Shown piece after piece: positions 34,839 through 43,984 of a stretch of 61,965 nucleotides of DNA. The stretch's first letter is position 1, and the number at the start of each line of letters is the position of its first letter. The notes below the pieces were generated by a model that saw only the letters and a program-made list of their open reading frames with translations, ran no database searches and was not told the origin of the DNA. Location of the stretch: positions 1-61,965 of the forward strand of contig NZ_SLXH01000028.1 in NCBI RefSeq assembly GCF_004341365.1. The letters run 5' to 3'. Source of the stretch: Simplicispira metamorpha (GTDB lineage: Bacteria > Pseudomonadota > Gammaproteobacteria > Burkholderiales > Burkholderiaceae_C). A program made the position numbers and the translations under genes.

Positions 34839-35854
34839 GCCGCGACGGAGGTATCGAGCTTCAGCAGGCGGCGCGCATTCCCGCTGCGGATCTTGGCCAC
34901 GTCGGCGTCGGAAAGGCCCAGTCCGGCGGTCAGGTCGCCATTGTCGTAGGCCCCCCCGAAGTTGGTGCCGTAGAGGATCTGATCGGCACCCACCACCTCC
35001 ACCACGGCGCGGCGCAGCGCCGGATGGTGCACGTCCAGGTCGAACCAGAAGTTGGACAGGTAGTCCATGAACGGGCGCTTGTTGCGTGCGTCGGGCGCCA
35101 TCGACTTGTTCAGCTCGGCCAGGCGCCCGAGCTGGAACACAGCCATGCCACCGGCGTGGTTGATGTAGGTTTTCAGCGTGGGGAACACGTCCAGCGCGCC
35201 GCCGCAGATCAGGTACCAGAAGAATAGGGTTTCATCGACGCAATCGCCCACGATCGAGGTGGTCTCGAAACGGTCTTCCGCATGCTTGTCGCCCCACCAT
35301 ACGGACTGGTTGTAACCATGCACCATCAGTGGCACATCCAGCCGCGTGACAGCCTCCCAAACGGGGAACAATTCCTCGCTATAGGCCTGCAGGCCCTTGA
35401 AATTGGCGCCCCCCACGCAGACCCCCTTGGCCCCGAGTTGCGTGACGGCGCGCTCGATCTCGCGTGCAGCCGCGACCGGATCGGCCAGGTTGGCGTGTGC
35501 CCAGAAAGCAAAGTGCGCCGGGTCCTGGGCGCAGTAGGCGGACATCTCGTCGTTGCAGATGCGCGCGTATTCGCTTCCGAAGTCGTCCGCCCAGTACATG
35601 AATGCATGCGAGGGCGTGGACACCACTATCTGGTCCACGCCGCGCTGGGCCATCAGTTCGCGGCGCGCGGCATGCGTCATCTTTGCCAGCAGGTTCGCCT
35701 CCGCCTGCTGGTCCGAGGCGGCCTTCGATTTTTGCTTGGTTCCCAGCGCGAAGTGCCCGACGGTGAACCCCTGCATCTTCATGAAAGGCCCCCAGAAATC
35801 GTGGCGGTTGAGCATTCCAGGAGTCAGCAGGTGTGCGTGGGCGTCGATCAGCAT
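34835..35854 (-). CDS. Amidohydrolase-family protein (ACMSD-like) 3
   Basis: Protein of 339 aa, clear paralog of the one at 19249: both begin with MLID-HAH (H6, H8) and NxHxFWGPF, share SHxxMYWAD, GGANFxGL, MVHGYNQSV-like and LYG(T/S)NFGG. ATG 35854 lies downstream of a strong-looking promoter. Coupled to the EamA gene. A decarboxylase or hydrolase acting on a related intermediate is likely. Confidence 0.88.
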   Translation of the reverse strand: MLIDAHAHLLTPGMLNRHDFWGPFMKMQGFTVGHFALGTKQKSKAASDQQAEANLLAKMTHAARRELMAQRGVDQIVVSTPSHAFMYWADDFGSEYARICNDEMSAYCAQDPAHFAFWAHANLADPVAAAREIERAVTQLGAKGVCVGGANFKGLQAYSEELFPVWEAVTRLDVPLMVHGYNQSVWWGDKHAEDRFETTSIVGDCVDETLFFWYLICGGALDVFPTLKTYINHAGGMAVFQLGRLAELNKSMAPDARNKRPFMDYLSNFWFDLDVHHPALRRAVVEVVGADQILYGTNFGGAYDNGDLTAGLGLSDADVAKIRSGNARRLLKLDTSVAA

Positions 35855-35927
35855 AGGTCGTCAGGGTGATGGGACGGGGAATGGCCCCCGGGACAGCCGC
35901 CCGGACTTGACATCAGCCGAGCCAGCA

Positions 35928-35967
35928 CAGTCTAATGTTTGAACACTTATTGTCAATGTGTTTCAAT
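35928..35967. promoter_or_regulatory. Divergent promoters with inverted TTGAACAC repeat
   Basis: Minus strand: TTGACA (35956-35951) and TAGACT with a 16-nt spacer, for the amidohydrolase. Plus strand: TTGAAC (35939-35944) and TTCAAT (35962-35967) with a 17-nt spacer, for the aldo/keto reductase. TTGAACAC and GTGTTTCAA form an imperfect inverted repeat over both, a candidate operator. Confidence 0.5.
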
Positions 35968-35991
35968 TTCAGCAAGAACCTGAGAGACCCG

Positions 35992-37104
35992 ATGCAACCC
36001 ACCACATACCACCTGCTTGGCCGTACCGGTTTGCGCGTCTCGCGCCTGTCCCTGGGTACCATGACCTTTGGCACCGAGAACGGTTGGGGCTGCGACCGGG
36101 AGACCGCACGCGCGATGTTCGACACCTACCTGGCATCCGGGGGGAATTTCATCGATTCGGCGGACATCTACACGCAAGGCACCGCCGAGACCTGGCTGGG
36201 CGAATTTATGTCGGAAACGGGTATGCGCGATCGCGTCGTTCTGGCCACCAAGTACAGCTTCAATCACCAGAACCCGCAAGGCAACCCGAACGCCGCGGGC
36301 AACGGCCGCAAGAATCTGATCCGTTCCCTGGATGCCTCGCTGGCGCGGCTGAAGACGGACTATGTGGATCTCTACTACCTCCATGCATGGGATGGCATCA
36401 CGCCGGCGGAGGAGGTTCTGCGCAGCATGGATCAGTTGGTGCGCGCCGGCAAGATCCGCCACTGGGCGCTCTCGGACGTGCCCGCCTGGTATGCCGCGCG
36501 CATCACCACCCTGGCGCAGTACCATGGCCTCGAAGGTCCTTGCGCGGTGCAGCTCGAGTATTCGCTGGTGCAGCGCGGCATCGAGTACGAGTTTCCCGCC
36601 ATGTGCCAGGAAGTGGGCCTCGGGCTGGTGGCCTGGAGTCCTTTGGGCGGCGGCCTGCTGTCCGGCAAGTACCAGCCCAATGTGGAGGCACAAGCACAGC
36701 AGGCTGGGCGCATCAGGGCCACCGCCGCGGTGGCGACACCCGCGCTGAACAAGCTGACGCCGCGCAACTGGGAGATCGTCGCGGCGCTCGAATCCGTCGC
36801 CAATGAATTGGGGCAGCCCATGGCCAGGGTGGCCATCAACTGGCTGTCGGGCCGCCCGGCGCTCAGTTCGGTGATCCTGGGCGCCACCCGGCTCGAACAG
36901 CTGCAGGACAGCTTGGGCGCGCTGGACTTCGAGTTGCCTTCCGAACTCCGTACCCGGCTTGATCAGGTGAGCGCGTTGCCACCGCTGTTTCCCTACAACT
37001 TTCTGAGCGCCATTCAGCCGCGCATGCACGGGGGAGCCAGCGTGTCGCCCCATCCTCCCCACTTTGACGAACCTCCTGCGGCTCGCAGTGGCGGCTGGCG
37101 CTGA
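35992..37104 (+). CDS. Aldo/keto reductase
   Basis: AKR of 370 aa with the catalytic tetrad Asp/Tyr/Lys/His in FIDSADIYTQG, ATKYS and YYLHAWD. The N-terminal 19 residues of the upstream frame are unlikely; ATG 35992 has a GAGAGA site. C-terminal extension of about 40 residues is low in structure. NADPH-dependent reduction of an aldehyde or ketone intermediate is likely. First gene of a plus-strand operon with a Bug protein and a CoA ligase. Confidence 0.93.
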   Translation: MQPTTYHLLGRTGLRVSRLSLGTMTFGTENGWGCDRETARAMFDTYLASGGNFIDSADIYTQGTAETWLGEFMSETGMRDRVVLATKYSFNHQNPQGNPNAAGNGRKNLIRSLDASLARLKTDYVDLYYLHAWDGITPAEEVLRSMDQLVRAGKIRHWALSDVPAWYAARITTLAQYHGLEGPCAVQLEYSLVQRGIEYEFPAMCQEVGLGLVAWSPLGGGLLSGKYQPNVEAQAQQAGRIRATAAVATPALNKLTPRNWEIVAALESVANELGQPMARVAINWLSGRPALSSVILGATRLEQLQDSLGALDFELPSELRTRLDQVSALPPLFPYNFLSAIQPRMHGGASVSPHPPHFDEPPAARSGGWR

Positions 37105-37237
37105 GCGACAGAACAGCGCCCCTGGAGAACCCGCCCATCCTTGGCAAATGTCCGGGGAACTCGCACGAAAGAGCCTCGGAGGAACCCGTGAAAATGGCAG
37201 GCATGGCCTCCCGGCCAATCGAAACGGAGACATCCAC

Positions 37238-38221
37238 ATGATTTGCTGGACCCGGCGTCGGATGCTTGGCCTCGCGGCCAGTGCACTCCCGACATGGGCA
37301 GCTCCTGGCTACGCCCAAACCACCTGGCCCACCAAGCCAGTCTCGATCACGGTGGCATACGCCGGTGGCGGTGCCATCGACGGGCTGATTCGCTACTGCA
37401 CCGAGCAGATCCAAAAGCGCCATCCCGAGATCGTGTTCGTCATCGAGTACAAGCCTGGCGCAGGCGGCAACATTGCGGCGGACGCTGTCGCCCGCATGAA
37501 AGGCGATGGGCACCAGTTCCTGATGACAGGATCCTCGACCCAGGCGGCCAACGTCAGCTTGTACAAAACCCTCCCATTCGATCCGGAAAAGGATTGCGCG
37601 CCGATCGCCTCCATGGCCACCGTGCCTTACATCCTGGTGGTCAACCCCGCGCGCGTGCCGGTCAGCACGTTCCAGGAGTTCGTCGCCTTCGTCAAATCCA
37701 GGCCGGGCCAGTTGAGCTACGCCAGTTCGGCGATCACCGGAAGGCTCGCTGGCGAGATTCTCAAGCAGCGCACGGGATTGCAGGCGACCTTCGTGCCGTA
37801 CAAGACCTTGGCCCAGGTGGTTTCCGACATCATCGGCGGCCATCTTGACTACGCCTTTGGCGACCCCCAGGGCTACCTGCCACATGTGCGCTCCGGCCGC
37901 CTGCGTGCAATTGCCGTGACGACGCGCGCGCGCATCGCAGCCGCCAGCGACATTCCTACCCTCGCGGAGTCGGGCGTCGCTGATTTCGACGTCTCCGCGT
38001 GGCTGGCTCTCTACGGGAAGGCCGGGATGCCAGCCTTCGCAATCCAACGCTTCAACCAGTTGATCAACGAGGTGCTGGAAGCGCCCGAGGGCCAGGCATT
38101 CCTTACCAGCATCGGGCTGCAGCCACTGCTTGGCAAGCCCGACCAGCTTGCCGCCCTGCAAAAGCGCGATACGCTGGCCTGGGCACAGGCCATCCGGGCG
38201 GCAGGCATCACGATCGAATAG
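37238..38221 (+). CDS. Bug-family tripartite tricarboxylate transporter binding protein 2
   Basis: Periplasmic binding protein of 327 aa: twin-arginine-like TRRRML signal ending at about residue 27 (GYAQ), then PTKPVSITVAYAGGGAIDG and YKPGAGGNIAAD. ATG 37238 has CGGAGA upstream. It is quite divergent from the first Bug protein. Followed after 3 bp by the CoA-ligase gene; likely captures an acidic substrate. Confidence 0.9.
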   Translation: MICWTRRRMLGLAASALPTWAAPGYAQTTWPTKPVSITVAYAGGGAIDGLIRYCTEQIQKRHPEIVFVIEYKPGAGGNIAADAVARMKGDGHQFLMTGSSTQAANVSLYKTLPFDPEKDCAPIASMATVPYILVVNPARVPVSTFQEFVAFVKSRPGQLSYASSAITGRLAGEILKQRTGLQATFVPYKTLAQVVSDIIGGHLDYAFGDPQGYLPHVRSGRLRAIAVTTRARIAAASDIPTLAESGVADFDVSAWLALYGKAGMPAFAIQRFNQLINEVLEAPEGQAFLTSIGLQPLLGKPDQLAALQKRDTLAWAQAIRAAGITIE

Positions 38222-38224
38222 TCC

Positions 38225-39862
38225 ATGCCTGAAATCAGGTCCCCCGCCAACGCCAACCCTATGCCTGCGGTCGATCCCGTTTACCTTTGCGAGGGTGCGT
38301 TGGGCTTCTGGCAAATTGCCGAGCGGCAGCCCAGCCGCATCGCGATCACGGAATCCAATGGCGGCTGCAGCACGTTCGGCGAGCTGCGCGACCGCGTCGA
38401 TCGCATGTCCCATGCGCTGCGCGGCTGCGGTGCGAAGACCGGCGACGCCGTCGCGGTCTTGTTGCCGAACTCCAGCGACTGGCTGGCGAGCGCGCTCGCC
38501 ATCTCGCAAATAGGCGCCTACCTGGTGCCTTTGAATTGGCACCTGACGGCCGAAGAATTGGCCTACCTGTTGTCCAACAGCATGAGCCGCGTGCTGATTG
38601 CCGATCATCGCTTTGCCTCCACGGCCAGCCAGGCGGCCCGACAGGCGGCGCTCCCCGAGCAAGGGCGCCTGGCGGTTGCCGGAGACATACCGGGTTTTCG
38701 CGATCTGCAATCCTTGCTGGGCGCGCAGCCCGATGACCCTCTTGGCGACCGGCTGGCAGGCAGCACCATGTTCTATTCCTCCGGCACCACGGGACGCCCC
38801 AAGGGAATTCGGCGGCCGCTGACAGGATTGCCCCCCGAAGGGGCATTGGCGCGCACCCTTCCGCTCTATTCGGGCATGTTCGGCCTGCGCGCGGGCAATG
38901 GTGCGCACTTGGTCTGCACACCGCTCTACCACGCGGCTCCCGGCTCCCGCGCCATCCAGATGCTGCATCTCGGGCATCGGATCGTGCTGCTGGAAAAATG
39001 GGACAGCGAACGCGTGCTCGCCCTGATCGAAAGCGAACGCATCGACAGCGTGCAGCTGGTGCCGATCCTGTTCCACCGCCTGCTGCAACTTCCGCAGGCT
39101 ATCCGGCAGCGCTACGACCTTTCGAGCCTCAGAACCGTCATTCACGCGGCTGCCCCATGCCCGCCGGAGACCAAGCGCCGGATGATCGACTGGCTTGGCC
39201 CTGTTCTGCACGAGTACTACGCGTGCAGCGAGGGAGGGGGCACCTATGTCGGCAGCGACGACTGGCTGCGGCGCCCCGGGACAGTGGGCCGCCGGTATCC
39301 GTTCAGCAAGCTCGCCATCCTGGATGAGGGCGGAGCCGAGCTTCCTGCCGGCGAGCCCGGGTTGATCTACATGAATGATGGCTTCGATTTCGAGTATTTC
39401 AACGATCCGCAGAAGACCCGTTCCGTCAAGCGCGGTGACCTGTTCACCGCGGGAGACTATGGATACCTCGATGAGGAAGGCTGGCTCTACCTCTGCGACC
39501 GCCGCTCCGATCTCATTCTTTCCGGCGGCGTCAACATCTACCCTGCCGAGATCGAGGCCGTTCTGATGCAGCATCCTGCGGTATCCGACGCAGTCGTCGT
39601 GGGACTGCCGGATCCCGAATGGGGCCAGAGTGTCTGCGCATTGGTCCAACCCCGCGAGCCGGCCCCATCGCACGCGCTGGAGGCGTTGCGTGCCGAGCTG
39701 ATGGCGTACTGCGGGCAGCACCTGGCTTCCTTCAAGCGGCCCAGGCACCTCCTCCTCGCGCACGTCCCGCGCACCGATGCCGGCAAAGTCGGCCGCGCTG
39801 CTGTCCGGCAAGCGCTGCTGGCGGGAGAACTGCGTCCGCTGGCAGGTGCCGCTCCTGCCTGA
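38225..39862 (+). CDS. Acyl-CoA synthetase (FadD-like), third CoA ligase
   Basis: ANL enzyme of 545 aa with AMP motif SSGTTGRPKGI (about 181-191), YACSEGGG adenylation region (YxxTE variant YACSE), TAGDYGYLDEEGWLYLCDRRSDLILSGGVNIYP and the C-terminal Lys in TDAGKVGR. It is much more distant from the other two ligases, so probably has a different acid substrate. It overlaps its Bug neighbour in operon logic and converges with an SDR gene (8-bp gap). Confidence 0.93.
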   Translation: MPEIRSPANANPMPAVDPVYLCEGALGFWQIAERQPSRIAITESNGGCSTFGELRDRVDRMSHALRGCGAKTGDAVAVLLPNSSDWLASALAISQIGAYLVPLNWHLTAEELAYLLSNSMSRVLIADHRFASTASQAARQAALPEQGRLAVAGDIPGFRDLQSLLGAQPDDPLGDRLAGSTMFYSSGTTGRPKGIRRPLTGLPPEGALARTLPLYSGMFGLRAGNGAHLVCTPLYHAAPGSRAIQMLHLGHRIVLLEKWDSERVLALIESERIDSVQLVPILFHRLLQLPQAIRQRYDLSSLRTVIHAAAPCPPETKRRMIDWLGPVLHEYYACSEGGGTYVGSDDWLRRPGTVGRRYPFSKLAILDEGGAELPAGEPGLIYMNDGFDFEYFNDPQKTRSVKRGDLFTAGDYGYLDEEGWLYLCDRRSDLILSGGVNIYPAEIEAVLMQHPAVSDAVVVGLPDPEWGQSVCALVQPREPAPSHALEALRAELMAYCGQHLASFKRPRHLLLAHVPRTDAGKVGRAAVRQALLAGELRPLAGAAPA

Positions 39863-39870
39863 CCACAGGC

Positions 39871-40638
39871 TCAGCGCACCATCAGCGTCCCGCCATCGAC
39901 GGCAAAGATCTGGCCGGTCATGAAGCGCGCCCCGGGAGATGCCAGGAAGGCGAGCACCGGCACCAGATCCTGCGCCAGGTCGCCCAGCTTGCCGCCCAGC
40001 GGGATCACCCTGGCCATCAGCGCATCGTGCGCGCTCAGTTGCTCCGGGCTCATTTCGGAACGGGTCTGGTCATACATGGGCGTCCAGATGGCCGGGGCGA
40101 TCGCATTCACGCGGATGTTGTAGGGCCCCCATTCCTGGGCCACGGTGCGGGTCCAGGCCAGGACAGCCCCTTTGGCGGCCGAATAGGCAGACTTGTTGGG
40201 AAGCCCCAGCGCGCCAGCTGCGGAAGCGAAGTTGATGATGCTGCCGCCCTGCTCCCTCAGATGGGGAAACACCGCCCGGTTCATCAGGAAGGTACCAGTG
40301 GCATTGACAGCAAAGATCTTTTCCCACAACGCCAAACTGGTCCCCTGCGCCGGCGAAGACGGCGCGATGCCCGCAGCGTGGATCAGCACATCCAGGCCGC
40401 CCAGGCGGGTGCAGGCGGCATCGACCGCGCGCGCAACCGAGCCCTCGTCGGCCACATCGACCTCCACAAAGCCCCCTGCTCCCGCCGCCGTGGCAACGGC
40501 TTCGCCGCGTTCGCGGTTCAGGTCCATGGACACGACCAGCGCCCCCATGCCCGTCAGCGAGCGCACAAGGCCCTCGCCCATGCCACTGGCCCCTCCGGTG
40601 ATGAGGATGCGACGGCCGGCCAACTCTGAAACGGACAT
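39871..40638 (-). CDS. SDR-family oxidoreductase
   Basis: SDR of 255 aa: TGGASGMG (14-21), HAAG (87-90, in place of NNAG), Tyr152-Lys156 (YSAAK), with Asp39 after beta-2 suggesting NAD preference. It precedes CoA ligase 2 by a 12-bp gap in the transcription direction (downstream gene). Likely an alcohol or hydroxyacyl dehydrogenase. Confidence 0.92.
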   Translation of the reverse strand: MSVSELAGRRILITGGASGMGEGLVRSLTGMGALVVSMDLNRERGEAVATAAGAGGFVEVDVADEGSVARAVDAACTRLGGLDVLIHAAGIAPSSPAQGTSLALWEKIFAVNATGTFLMNRAVFPHLREQGGSIINFASAAGALGLPNKSAYSAAKGAVLAWTRTVAQEWGPYNIRVNAIAPAIWTPMYDQTRSEMSPEQLSAHDALMARVIPLGGKLGDLAQDLVPVLAFLASPGARFMTGQIFAVDGGTLMVR

Positions 40639-40650
40639 GGTGGCGCTCCT

Positions 40651-42282
40651 CTAGCGCTGCACTTTGATGGTGGAGGACTCGATGTCCCAGGTAGCAGGCG
40701 TCACACCTTCATCGCGCAGCTGGTACTTCAGAACCCGCCCCTGCGGATTGACCGGCAGTTCGGCCCGGAACTCGATGTAACGGGGCACGGCGTAATATGG
40801 CACCCGATCCACCATCCAGCGGCACAGGGCCTCTTCGGTGAGTTGAGCACCCGCCACCCGCTTGGCTGTGACCTTCAGGTCGTCCTCGCCCAGGTTCGAC
40901 CGCACGGCATGAACCGCGACCTGCTCGATGTCGGGATGCTGCAGGATCGCCGATTCCATCTCGAAGCTGGAGATATTCTCCCCCCGCCGACGCAGATAGT
41001 CCTTCTTGCGATCCACGAAGTAGAAGAACCCGGCCTCGTCGAACTTGCCAATGTCTCCCGTGTGGAACCACATGTTCCCCATCACCTTCTGCGTGTCCTC
41101 GGCCCGGCGCCAGTAGCCCTTGAACATGATGTCGGGATGCAGGGGCCGACACACGACCTCGCCGGCCTGCCCGGGCGGCAGCGGATTATCCTGGTCGTCG
41201 AAAATGCGCACGTCGAACTCGGGAGCGCACCGCCCCGACGAGCCTGGAGGAACCGGCTCGCCGGCTGGCACCGACGTGATCAGCGCCTCCGTCAGGCCGT
41301 AGGCGTTGGAGCCGATGTGGCGCGAGCCGAAGCGGGTGCGCCAGATCGCCTTGATGTCTTCCGTGAACGGATTGCCCTTGACCGTGTGGATCTGGCCGAA
41401 GCAGCGCCTCATCGCGTCATTGTCCGGGGCCTGGGCCAACAGCGTACCCAGGGCGCCCAGGATGGACACCACGGTGGCCCCGGATGCCTCCACGGCAGGC
41501 CAGAAGCCGCTGACCGAGAACCGTGGAGCGATCGAGATCGTTCCACCCACCAGCAGCGTGGACACCACGCCGGTCGCGATCGCGTTCATGTGGAACAGCG
41601 GCAACGGGGTCCACAGCACATCGTTCGGGCCGAACGGCGCAGCCCGCAGGAGCAGGCGCGCCACATGGCACATCTGGTTGCCGCTGATCATGCAGCCCTT
41701 AGAAGGCCCTGTTGTCCCGGACGTGTAGATCAGGGCGTTGAGCGCGGCCGGGTCGGGCAGCTCGGCCAGGGGCGTGGTGTCGTGCCCCCGGTGATCGTCA
41801 AGGCTTTCTATGGCAAAACCAACGTCTGGACAGCCATTCTCAACAACCCCGCGCACCAACAGACGCCTAATGCCTTGAAGGTGCCCGGCCACCTCGAATA
41901 GGCGCGGAGCGTAGGCCGCATCGCACACCACGATCTCGGCCCCCGAGTCGGCCACCTGGTGGCGCAGGAACTCGCCCTTGAGCGCCGTGTTCAACGGAAC
42001 GCTCACGGCCGACAGCTTGTTGAGCGCGATCCAGAGAACCACGGCGTCGAGGTGGTTGTCGAACAGAGAAGTGACGGTGGCGCCGGCCTTCACCCCCAAT
42101 GCCTGCAGCGCATGGGCCATGCGGTTGCTGAGAGCGTCGAACTCGGCGTAGGTGGTTTTCTCGCCACTGAAATCGAACAGGATTTTGTCCGGATGCGCGA
42201 GAACCGCGCGGGCCAAGGACGCCACGGGAGTGTCACGCAGTCCTGGCGTCCAGCCAGGTGCGCTATCAATGTCTTTGCTCAT
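40651..42282 (-). CDS. Acyl-CoA ligase (AMP-dependent), copy 2
   Basis: 543 aa, the same length as copy 1, with YTSGTTGPSKGC, AYGLTEA, HTGDIGKFDEAGFF and NPQGRVLKYQLR. Even the motif spacing is conserved. ATG 42282 has a weak AGGG site; upstream in-frame ATG codons lack one and give an Arg-rich leader. Next to an FAH hydrolase. Two near-copies suggest activation of two related acids or gene-dose benefits. Confidence 0.93.
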   Translation of the reverse strand: MSKDIDSAPGWTPGLRDTPVASLARAVLAHPDKILFDFSGEKTTYAEFDALSNRMAHALQALGVKAGATVTSLFDNHLDAVVLWIALNKLSAVSVPLNTALKGEFLRHQVADSGAEIVVCDAAYAPRLFEVAGHLQGIRRLLVRGVVENGCPDVGFAIESLDDHRGHDTTPLAELPDPAALNALIYTSGTTGPSKGCMISGNQMCHVARLLLRAAPFGPNDVLWTPLPLFHMNAIATGVVSTLLVGGTISIAPRFSVSGFWPAVEASGATVVSILGALGTLLAQAPDNDAMRRCFGQIHTVKGNPFTEDIKAIWRTRFGSRHIGSNAYGLTEALITSVPAGEPVPPGSSGRCAPEFDVRIFDDQDNPLPPGQAGEVVCRPLHPDIMFKGYWRRAEDTQKVMGNMWFHTGDIGKFDEAGFFYFVDRKKDYLRRRGENISSFEMESAILQHPDIEQVAVHAVRSNLGEDDLKVTAKRVAGAQLTEEALCRWMVDRVPYYAVPRYIEFRAELPVNPQGRVLKYQLRDEGVTPATWDIESSTIKVQR

Positions 42283-42407
42283 TCGATGTGCCCTGCCGCG
42301 ACCGGCGGCAGATTTTTTTGCGTTGTGTGAAGGCGCCGATCGGAAGCATGCTGCATGCCACCGCGGCAACGGAACCCGGGCGCCCGCCCGTGGGTGGAGA
42401 ACGCCCA

Positions 42408-43394
42408 TCAAGGCTGCGTGATGCGCGTACGCAGCAGGCCGATGCCCTCCACCTCCAGTTCCACGACGTCATCAGGCTTGAGGTAGCGCATATGCTCCAG
42501 GCCACAGCCATTGCCCACCGTTCCCGACCCGATGAACTCACCGGGATGCAGGGTTTCGGAGCGCGAGACATGCGCGATCACATCCTCGAACTTCCAATAC
42601 ATGTCGCGCGAATTGCCGCGCCCCCATTCCTCGCCATTGACACGGGCGACCATGTTCAGGTTGTAGGGATCGGGGAGCTCATCGGCAGTGACCAGGCAGG
42701 GCCCCATCACGTTGCTGGTATCGAAGTCCTTGCCCTTGGCCGGCCCCAGCATGCCGCCCATTTCCACGGACTGGGCATCACGCGCGCTGATGTCATTGAA
42801 GATCGTGTAGCCAAAGATGTACTCGCGCGCCTTCTCTTTGGGCACGTCCTTGGCCCGCGCGCCCAGATAGAAGCCGAACTCGAGTTCAAAATCGAGCGCC
42901 TTGCTGTAGCCGGGCCACACGACATCGTCGTCCACGCCGATGGTCGCAAAACGGTTGCATTTGTAATAGATGGGCTGGCGCAGGAAGGTCTCGATCGCGC
43001 GCTCGTCTGAGCGGGTGTTCATGGCCTTCAGTGTGGCTTCAGGGTCCGGCGTGCGCGCTGCGCGTGCCCGCCGCGCTGCCGCATAGCTCTGGCGCAGATG
43101 CAGCTCGAAGCAAGAGGCATCGCGCATTTGCGGTGGCGGTTGGATGGGCGCCAGGATTCTGACCGCGCTGCGCTCCCGGACGGCCGCACGGGGCGCGCGC
43201 GCGATCAGGTCGCGCGCAAGCTCGGAGGCCGAGGGCCCCGCTTCGATCAGCGCGAGGATGCTCGCCAGCGCGTCCGCGCTGCCGCCATGGACGGTCTGCG
43301 CCGCCTGCCGCAAGTCAAGCACCGCCTGGTCACCCTCGATGAATGCGCCTGCGCGGGCGGCTTCGCCTGCGGCCTGAAATGTCACCAGTCTCAT
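42408..43394 (-). CDS. FAH-family protein 2
   Basis: Protein of 328 aa with an N-terminal extra domain and the FAH core; metal-binding acidic residues in KALDFELEFGFYLG and the YTIFNDISARDAQ motif. The insert between these motifs resembles FAH proteins annotated as 2-keto-4-pentenoate hydratase/2-oxohepta-3-ene-1,7-dioate hydratase. Divergent from FAH 1, probably other substrate. Confidence 0.9.
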   Translation of the reverse strand: MRLVTFQAAGEAARAGAFIEGDQAVLDLRQAAQTVHGGSADALASILALIEAGPSASELARDLIARAPRAAVRERSAVRILAPIQPPPQMRDASCFELHLRQSYAAARRARAARTPDPEATLKAMNTRSDERAIETFLRQPIYYKCNRFATIGVDDDVVWPGYSKALDFELEFGFYLGARAKDVPKEKAREYIFGYTIFNDISARDAQSVEMGGMLGPAKGKDFDTSNVMGPCLVTADELPDPYNLNMVARVNGEEWGRGNSRDMYWKFEDVIAHVSRSETLHPGEFIGSGTVGNGCGLEHMRYLKPDDVVELEVEGIGLLRTRITQP

Positions 43395-43460
43395 ATTGAA
43401 CGTTTCTCTTGTGGGAGGATTGAAAACCAGGGGCGAAGCGCCTCTGGCGGGAACGAAGAC

Positions 43461-43982
43461 TCAACTGGCCGACGGCAGAGGCGGCGCGTCGGCGGATTCC
43501 AGCCGACGGCGAAGCACCACCGGCGCTCCACCATGGCTGCGCTTGACCAACCATTGGGCAAGCGAAGCATCCATGTAGTCGGCGTGACCTGGGAACCAGT
43601 TCGCGAGCGCATGGGCGAGATCGCGGGCTATCTGCCCTGGACCGCCATTGCGCAGAATCTCCTGCACCTCGTGCACGGAACGCAGAACCGCCGTATGTTC
43701 GTCCACATGGCACTGTGCGGCAGGAAACCCGGTGGAGTCCATCCAGCGCCGCTCCTGCTCGAAATGTTCGACGGCATGTGCCTCGAAAGCGGCAAGGCAC
43801 CCCGCCAGATCGGCATCTTTCGCTGTTTGAAGGGCCGCCACGCACGCGACAAATTCGCGATGGGTGCCATCCATGTCACCGTGCCCAAGCAAGTAGCGAT
43901 CGGACCAAGCCATGGCATTGCCGCCGCTCTCTCCAACGGCCCCGGATGGCGAGTGCTCCTGGGACAAGCGCATGTCTTCCAT
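43461..43982 (-). CDS. Bacteriohemerythrin
   Basis: Protein of 173 aa with the diiron site: H41, H73, E77, H92, H96, H133 and D138, all seven in canonical order. The ATG at 43982 follows the SDR stop by 2 bp. A soluble O2 carrier or sensor. In this island it could feed O2 to the P450 and Rieske oxygenases or buffer it; the partner is unknown. Confidence 0.92.
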   Translation of the reverse strand: MEDMRLSQEHSPSGAVGESGGNAMAWSDRYLLGHGDMDGTHREFVACVAALQTAKDADLAGCLAAFEAHAVEHFEQERRWMDSTGFPAAQCHVDEHTAVLRSVHEVQEILRNGGPGQIARDLAHALANWFPGHADYMDASLAQWLVKRSHGGAPVVLRRRLESADAPPLPSAS

Positions 43983-43984
43983 GA

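Noticed and set aside
36863-39811. Minus-strand open frame of 982 codons
   Set aside because: It is antisense to the aldo/keto reductase, Bug and CoA-ligase genes, which have complete motifs and ribosome sites. The long frame is a GC-rich shadow with low-complexity His/Arg/Gln content.
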